Assembly: GCA_030690945.1 (NCBI GenBank)
Contig: JAUYFM010000002.1
Coordinates: forward strand, 1-64,000
Direction of reading: 5' to 3'
Source of the DNA: Smithellaceae bacterium
GTDB taxonomy: Bacteria > Desulfobacterota > Syntrophia > Syntrophales > Smithellaceae
DNA: 64,000 nucleotides
Positions 59,703-64,000 of the stretch are shown piece after piece. Position numbers and translations under genes: made by a program. Below the pieces are notes generated by a model. The model was not told the DNA's origin and did not search any database. It was given only the letters and a program-made list of their open reading frames with translations. How positions within the stretch are numbered: the stretch's first letter is position 1; each line of letters opens with the position of its first letter.

Positions 59703-61094
59703 ATGATTTACGAAAACAAAGATCAGTTGAAAAAAGGATGCAAATCGATACTGGCCTTCGATGGCGACGAGGTCCGCGTTTTAGATGAAGGCAGATTTCA
59801 GAATAAATTGATTGACGATTTGATGTATACTGTCGTGTTTAGTCCCGATCCGGGAACGAAGGAAGCAGCGGGCTTTCTGATTCGCCGGGGCGCCGCCTCG
59901 CTGGGGATTGTGTCTGCGTCGATTCAATCGCTTTATGAGGCGATGGGACGAAAGGAAATCGGCGGTTTCACTGTTCCCGCAATCAATATCCGCGGCATCA
60001 GCTATGATGTCGCGCAGGCCGTTTTTCGCGCCGCGCTGAAAGGGAAAGTGGGACCGGTCCTCTTTGAAATAGCCCGTTCGGAAATCGATTACACGGAGCA
60101 AAGACCGCATGAATATACATGCGCCATTATCGCGGCGGCCGTCAAATCCGGATGGCGAGGCCCGGTTTTTCTGCAGGGCGATCACTTTCAGCTGAACGCC
60201 AAAAAATTTGCCGCGGACGCGGAAAAGGAAACACAGACGGTCAAGAACTTGATTTGGGAGGCTATCGAAGCCGGATTTTACAACATCGACATTGATACGT
60301 CCACGCTGGTGGATTTGTCTCAGCCCACGGTCAAGGATCAACAAAGAACCAATTTTACGCTCGCGGCGGAACTGACCACCATGATCCGCGATCTGGAGCC
60401 GGAAGGCATTACCATATCCGTAGGCGGCGAGATCGGCGAAGTCGGCGGCAAGAACAGCACGGTCGAAGAGCTGCAGGTCTTCATGGACGGCTACCTGGAA
60501 GAACTCAAAAAGCGTGGCGACGGGTTTGCGGGTATCAGCAAGATCAGCGTACAAACCGGGACGACGCATGGCGGCGTGCCGCTGGCCGACGGCACGGTTG
60601 CGAAAGTTAAAATTGATTTCGACGTTTTGGAAAAATTGTCGGAGACCTCCCGCGCTCAGTATGGTCTGTCCGGCGCCGTTCAGCATGGCGCCTCCACGCT
60701 GCCCGACGAAGCGTTTGACCGTTTTCCCGCTACCGGCACAGCCGAGATTCATCTGGCGACCGGTTTTCAGAACATGATCTATGACAGCAAAGGTTTCCCG
60801 GCAGAGCTACGGGCGAAAATTTATGATCATCTGAAAACCAAAATGAAAGATGAATGGAAGGAAAAAGATACGGAAGAGCAGTTCATCTACAAAACCCGTA
60901 AGAAAGGATTCGGACCGTTCAAACTGGAATTGTGGCATCTGCCGGCGGGCATCCGCAGTAAAATATGCGCCGAACTGGAGCATCAATTTGTCTTTCTGTT
61001 TGACAAGCTGAAAGTTAACGGAACGCGTCCGACCCTCGACAAATATATTAAGCCGGTCGATGTGCCGCTGAAAATGCCGGCGGCGCTGAAATAA
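59703..61094 (+). CDS. fba: Class II fructose-bisphosphate aldolase
   Basis: 463 aa, longer than the typical 300-360 aa by an N-terminal region of about 90 residues. The zinc and active-site motifs are FLQGDHFQLN (Asp-His), SVGGEIGEVGGKNSTVEE and the His in GAVQHGAST. GGTTHGG-like TGTTHGGVP precedes the latter. It condenses triose phosphates to fructose-1,6-bisphosphate. A tagatose-bisphosphate or related specificity is possible, but fbp next door supports the fructose substrate. AAGGAG precedes ATG. Confidence 0.88.
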   Translation: MIYENKDQLKKGCKSILAFDGDEVRVLDEGRFQNKLIDDLMYTVVFSPDPGTKEAAGFLIRRGAASLGIVSASIQSLYEAMGRKEIGGFTVPAINIRGISYDVAQAVFRAALKGKVGPVLFEIARSEIDYTEQRPHEYTCAIIAAAVKSGWRGPVFLQGDHFQLNAKKFAADAEKETQTVKNLIWEAIEAGFYNIDIDTSTLVDLSQPTVKDQQRTNFTLAAELTTMIRDLEPEGITISVGGEIGEVGGKNSTVEELQVFMDGYLEELKKRGDGFAGISKISVQTGTTHGGVPLADGTVAKVKIDFDVLEKLSETSRAQYGLSGAVQHGASTLPDEAFDRFPATGTAEIHLATGFQNMIYDSKGFPAELRAKIYDHLKTKMKDEWKEKDTEEQFIYKTRKKGFGPFKLELWHLPAGIRSKICAELEHQFVFLFDKLKVNGTRPTLDKYIKPVDVPLKMPAALK

Positions 61095-61098
61095 GAAA

Positions 61099-62127
61099 AT
61101 GAAAGCGGCTGTTTTGGAGAAAATTACGAGTGTTCGTGAAAATCCACAGCCGCTTTCTTTTATGGAGCTTCCCGATCCGGTGCCTGTCCCGGGACAAATC
61201 CTGGTTCGCGTTTCCGCCTGTGGCGTCTGCCATACGGAACTCGACGAAATCGAAGGCCGGACGCCGCCGTCTTCTTTCCCTTTTATTTTAGGACATCAGG
61301 TTGTGGGTGTGGTTGTGAATCGCGGCCCTCAAGCTGCTAAGTATGCGCAGGGTGAAAGAGTCGGCATCGGTTGGATCGGCTGGGCCTGCGGGCAGTGTCC
61401 GGCATGCCGGGAGGGTTTGGAAAACCTCTGTCCGGATTTTAAAGCCACCGGCCGGGATTTGCCGGGTGGTTATGCGCAGTATGTTGCTGTGTCGGAGAAT
61501 TTTGCTTTTTCCATTCCGGAAATCTTTTCCGACGCGCAGGCTGCACCGCTGCTCTGCGCGGGCGCCATCGGTTTCCGTTCGCTTCGTTTGGCCAATTTAA
61601 CGGATGGCCAGCCTCTGGGCCTGACGGGTTTCGGCGCTTCGGCGCATCTGGTTTTACAACTGGCCCGTCATCTTTATCCCCATTCCGAATTATTTGTTTT
61701 TGCCCGCTCCGAATGCGAACAGCAATTTGCTCTGGATCTGGGGGCGCATTGGGCGGGTAACACAGGTGAAAAAAGTCCGCAAAAGCTCTCCGCCATCATT
61801 GACACAACGCCTGTCTGGAAGCCGGTTGTCGAAGCACTAGAAAATCTCGCGCCCGGCGGAAGGCTGGTGATCAATGCCATCCGCAAAGAAGAAGCGGACA
61901 AGGATCAACTGCTTCGTTTGGATTACCCACTGCATTTGTGGCAGGAAAAGGAAATCAAAAGCGTCGCCAATGTGGCGCGCCGGGATATTGAAGAATTTCT
62001 GGCTCTGGCCGCGCAATACCCAATTATTCCGGATGTGGAAGAATATCCCTTCGCTGATGTGAACCGTGCGCTCTCCGAATTAAAAGCAGGCCAAATCCGT
62101 GGCGCAAAAGTATTGAAGATGGAATAG
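61099..62127 (+). CDS. Zinc-dependent alcohol dehydrogenase (MDR family)
   Basis: 342 aa. Catalytic zinc ligands are Cys41 (ACGVCHTELDE) and His66 (LGHQVVG), where Gln replaces the common Glu after His. A probable third ligand is the Cys in LLCAG. The structural zinc site is Cys97, Cys100, Cys103 and Cys111. The NAD(P) motif GFGASAHLVLQLA follows. It is four bases from the fba stop with no separate ribosome binding site beyond the end of fba, so it is translationally coupled. Substrate not determinable. Confidence 0.9.
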   Translation: MKAAVLEKITSVRENPQPLSFMELPDPVPVPGQILVRVSACGVCHTELDEIEGRTPPSSFPFILGHQVVGVVVNRGPQAAKYAQGERVGIGWIGWACGQCPACREGLENLCPDFKATGRDLPGGYAQYVAVSENFAFSIPEIFSDAQAAPLLCAGAIGFRSLRLANLTDGQPLGLTGFGASAHLVLQLARHLYPHSELFVFARSECEQQFALDLGAHWAGNTGEKSPQKLSAIIDTTPVWKPVVEALENLAPGGRLVINAIRKEEADKDQLLRLDYPLHLWQEKEIKSVANVARRDIEEFLALAAQYPIIPDVEEYPFADVNRALSELKAGQIRGAKVLKME

Positions 62128-62223
62128 CCCAGTATACGGGGCACAAGACGCTCTCTCAGATATAACTTATATTAATAGGCAAGACCAAACTATACGCGCT
62201 ACTAGGGCAAGTAACGAACTCTG

Positions 62224-63078
62224 TCATATACATTCCAGAATTCCTTTCAACCATTTGACTGCTTCTGGAAAATAATTTGTGTCAAGAATGAACTCCTGCC
62301 CCCTGCCAACGGTATTCAGTTTTGTACCTCGTTTGGTTTGTTGCCATCGGGTTAAATTAGAATGATACGTTAATGGGCATTTTCCATTACGCGGATAAAA
62401 CCATTCTGGCAATTCCCATTGGCTCGGTGTTTTGGCATCTTGAGCAGTCAATACCAAACTTTTTGAATACCTCTGAAACACTCCAGCTCCATCCTGCTTT
62501 GGTAAAGATAAACCTAATAGCGATAGGTACTTGGATGCAACATACAGTGTGTTATTCTTATCGGAACTACGGTGGAAATGCGGGTGATACTCAGCCCATT
62601 TATAATCGGATGGTTTACAACTATCAATTTTCAGAACATGGCCAATTTGCAGCCAACCCCATAGTATGTGGCGCAATGGCGAGCCTTTGTCCCACAAGAA
62701 TTTCCCATTTCTAGTCAGGGTATTCCGGAATAGACCAAAAAACAAAAAAATATCGTCAGCTTGTACACCATTTTTTTGTAAGTGCCCTTGGGCTGCACCT
62801 GTTTGTCCGAATATTGGTTTCCATTCAGAATGACGAGGAAGACTATAACGATTGATGTCAGGATCCAGATGCGCAAAGTGTGAGGCCGGTTTACGCCCAT
62901 TTGTCAAATCAGAAACGAGCGAGCCAAGATTATATTCCTGCCAGTGAATATCCTCATAACGTATTGATGACTGACTGTCGGGTATTGGAAACGATAACAT
63001 CCGTCCGTCCGGGAGTATCGGGCTTGGTTTTCTGCCAGACGAGGAGTCAAAACCTTTTCTGCTAAATATAATTCTCAT
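62224..63078 (-). CDS. Nmad3-like protein (putative nucleotide-modification-associated domain 3)
   Basis: 284 aa from ATG 63078 with AAAGGA seven bases upstream. The start MRIIFSRKGFDSSSGRKPSP and the following ILPDGRMLSFPIPD match the Nmad3 pattern I recall, a domain predicted from gene context to act in hypermodified DNA base systems. It also has HFAHLDPDINRYSLPRH, GAAQGHLQKNGVQADDIFLFFG and a C-terminal WEL. No biochemical role is established. It lies 11 bases after the Nmad2-like gene, so the two form an operon. Base composition is AT-richer than upstream. Confidence 0.72.
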   Translation of the reverse strand: MRIIFSRKGFDSSSGRKPSPILPDGRMLSFPIPDSQSSIRYEDIHWQEYNLGSLVSDLTNGRKPASHFAHLDPDINRYSLPRHSEWKPIFGQTGAAQGHLQKNGVQADDIFLFFGLFRNTLTRNGKFLWDKGSPLRHILWGWLQIGHVLKIDSCKPSDYKWAEYHPHFHRSSDKNNTLYVASKYLSLLGLSLPKQDGAGVFQRYSKSLVLTAQDAKTPSQWELPEWFYPRNGKCPLTYHSNLTRWQQTKRGTKLNTVGRGQEFILDTNYFPEAVKWLKGILECI

Positions 63079-63089
63079 GATCAAGTCCT

Positions 63090-63677
63090 TTAATCATCAT
63101 TGCTCGGCCAACAGGTGGGCGGTGCATTGATTCCGACCTTTTGCTGCTTTATAAAAGCGATAAAAGTCGAGACTACTTCTGGGGGGAATTTGCACTTGTG
63201 AGCCCTACCGACCTTCAAATCACGCAAAAAATGGGGGAGATTAATTGGTTTAGAACCGAAATAGTAGAAAGTATTTGCAATAAGAACGTACTTACCCCCT
63301 AAATCGCGAATTTTCGTTTTCGGATTTTCAAATGTTCCGTTAGAGTGCATTGATTGAAGTTGCAGGAAGTCACCATTAGGTAATGGTTTGTATATATTGT
63401 CGCCACGCTTATTCACGACTTTCCCTTTTGAAAAATCAGGTATTTTTAGTGCGTACTGACTGTCACGGTAATAGTCGGCAAACGGAATTTTTCTTTCGAT
63501 TTGCATGGCATAAATGATTTTATTACCGCTTCGCTTTGGGCTCAATCCGACGACCCAATCTCCAACCTTCGCTGTCCTTCGTATTACTGGCTTGCAGTCC
63601 GCTAGAGTACAGCACCCCCAGAAAGGGTTTGGCGAGAATCCTGTATCATGAGTGACAACGTATGAATAGAGCTTCAT
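63090..63677 (-). CDS. Nmad2-like protein (putative nucleotide-modification-associated domain 2)
   Basis: 195 aa; GGAAGGA precedes ATG 63677. The N-terminus MKLYSYVVTHDTGFSPNPFW then GCCTLADCKP and IRRTAKVGDWVVGLSPK is the Nmad2 pattern. The domain was predicted in association with modified-base synthesis and resembles EVE/PUA-like readers in outline. A DNA-modification or modified-base sensing role is an inference. Paired cysteines (CC and DC) are near the N-terminus. It is upstream of the Nmad3-like gene. Confidence 0.72.
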   Translation of the reverse strand: MKLYSYVVTHDTGFSPNPFWGCCTLADCKPVIRRTAKVGDWVVGLSPKRSGNKIIYAMQIERKIPFADYYRDSQYALKIPDFSKGKVVNKRGDNIYKPLPNGDFLQLQSMHSNGTFENPKTKIRDLGGKYVLIANTFYYFGSKPINLPHFLRDLKVGRAHKCKFPPEVVSTFIAFIKQQKVGINAPPTCWPSNDD

Positions 63678-63834
63678 TTGCAGTCATCCTTCCCACTGAC
63701 GAGAAATCAGCTAAAGTGTAGCTAAAGGAAGATCTTATGGTTCGTTGACATATGTCAAAATGTTAAAAGCTTTTTTCACACTATTGCCCGCTATCATACT
63801 ACCAACTTAGAATCTTAAGGGATATTCCAATAAC

Positions 63835-64000
63835 CTACCCAAAGCGTTTATTGAATAGTTCAAGTTCCCACTCAGGAATTGACAGTTGCTGCTCAGTGGC
63901 TTTTTCTTTTATTGCTTCTATGATCTTCTGATACTCAGATCTTTCTCTAATTTTCGTCCACTTAATTTCATCCTTATACTTAGTTTGATTTATAACAATA
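63835..64000 (-). CDS. C-terminal end of an unidentified protein (5' end outside window)
   Basis: The minus strand is open from the window edge to a TAG at 63835-63837. The last about 54 residues are charged and helical, ending EWELELFNKRFG. It is in the same orientation as the Nmad genes, 157 bases upstream of them, and may belong to the same island. Family not recognised. Confidence 0.6.
   Translation of the reverse strand, partial: IVINQTKYKDEIKWTKIRERSEYQKIIEAIKEKATEQQLSIPEWELELFNKRFG

Overview
The window looks like a chromosomal segment of an anaerobic deltaproteobacterium, in the broad Syntrophales / Desulfobacterota sense. This is an inference from gene content: a DapL-type lysine and peptidoglycan branch, several acyl-CoA dehydrogenases and thiolases, a 4-hydroxybutyryl-CoA dehydratase-family iron-sulfur flavoenzyme, an Fe-S/FAD enoate reductase-like protein, a C_GCAxxG_C_C protein, and fructose-1,6-bisphosphatase next to a class II aldolase. 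No rRNA or other decisive taxonomic marker is present.

Layout. 1-4012: the 3' end of a secretion ATPase (gspE), then dapF, dapL and a YchF-like GTPase in a tight run. 4190-4875: a HEPN/MNT toxin-antitoxin-like pair. 4980-9990: an SDR, a redox-type Cys protein and a leftward block serS, tRNA-Ser(UGA), tRNA-Ser(GCU), pabBC, punctuated by three copies of a dispersed intergenic repeat. 10077-14245: murJ, yggU, yggT, a hydrolase and divergent proC. 14310-17675: a lipoprotein esterase, an SDR, a thioredoxin-like protein and a Cys-rich protein. 17717-27545: a TetR-controlled catabolic cluster (4-BUDH-like enzyme, SDR, enoate reductase-like enzyme, epoxide-hydrolase-like enzyme, thiolase, acyl-CoA dehydrogenase). 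27745-29467: rpsT, a membrane metallophosphoesterase and tRNA-Thr(CGU).

29651-36387 is the most unusual part: a type I restriction-modification operon (hsdM, hsdS, hsdR) with a HepT/MntA toxin-antitoxin module built into it. HepT keeps its RX4HXY motif. The MntA nucleotidyltransferase keeps GSX10DXD and is fused in frame to the N-terminus of the specificity subunit HsdS. A RAYT (REP-type) transposase flanked by hairpin and CTCCCGGGG arrays sits between hsdS and hsdR, with ATGA overlaps on both sides. HsdR carries a second, unrelated palindromic repeat inserted in frame in its motor domain, and a Cys-rich tandem segment.

36588-44549: a second fatty-acid-type block (thiolase, acyl-CoA dehydrogenase, periplasmic binding protein), two exported proteins of unknown role, a histidine-kinase remnant and a Tat-exported phosphoesterase. 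44646-50423: small conserved proteins, a DEAD-box helicase, an acyltransferase and a GIY-YIG protein. 50590-55373: a YbhGFSR-like export system (adaptor, two ATPases, two permeases). 55419-58288: an unknown protein, a hotdog thioesterase and a second binding protein. 58742-62127: fbp, fba and a zinc alcohol dehydrogenase. 62224-64000: an AT-richer end with an Nmad2/Nmad3 pair, predicted to be linked to nucleotide modification, and the tail of another gene. All domain calls come from reading motifs; no database search was run.
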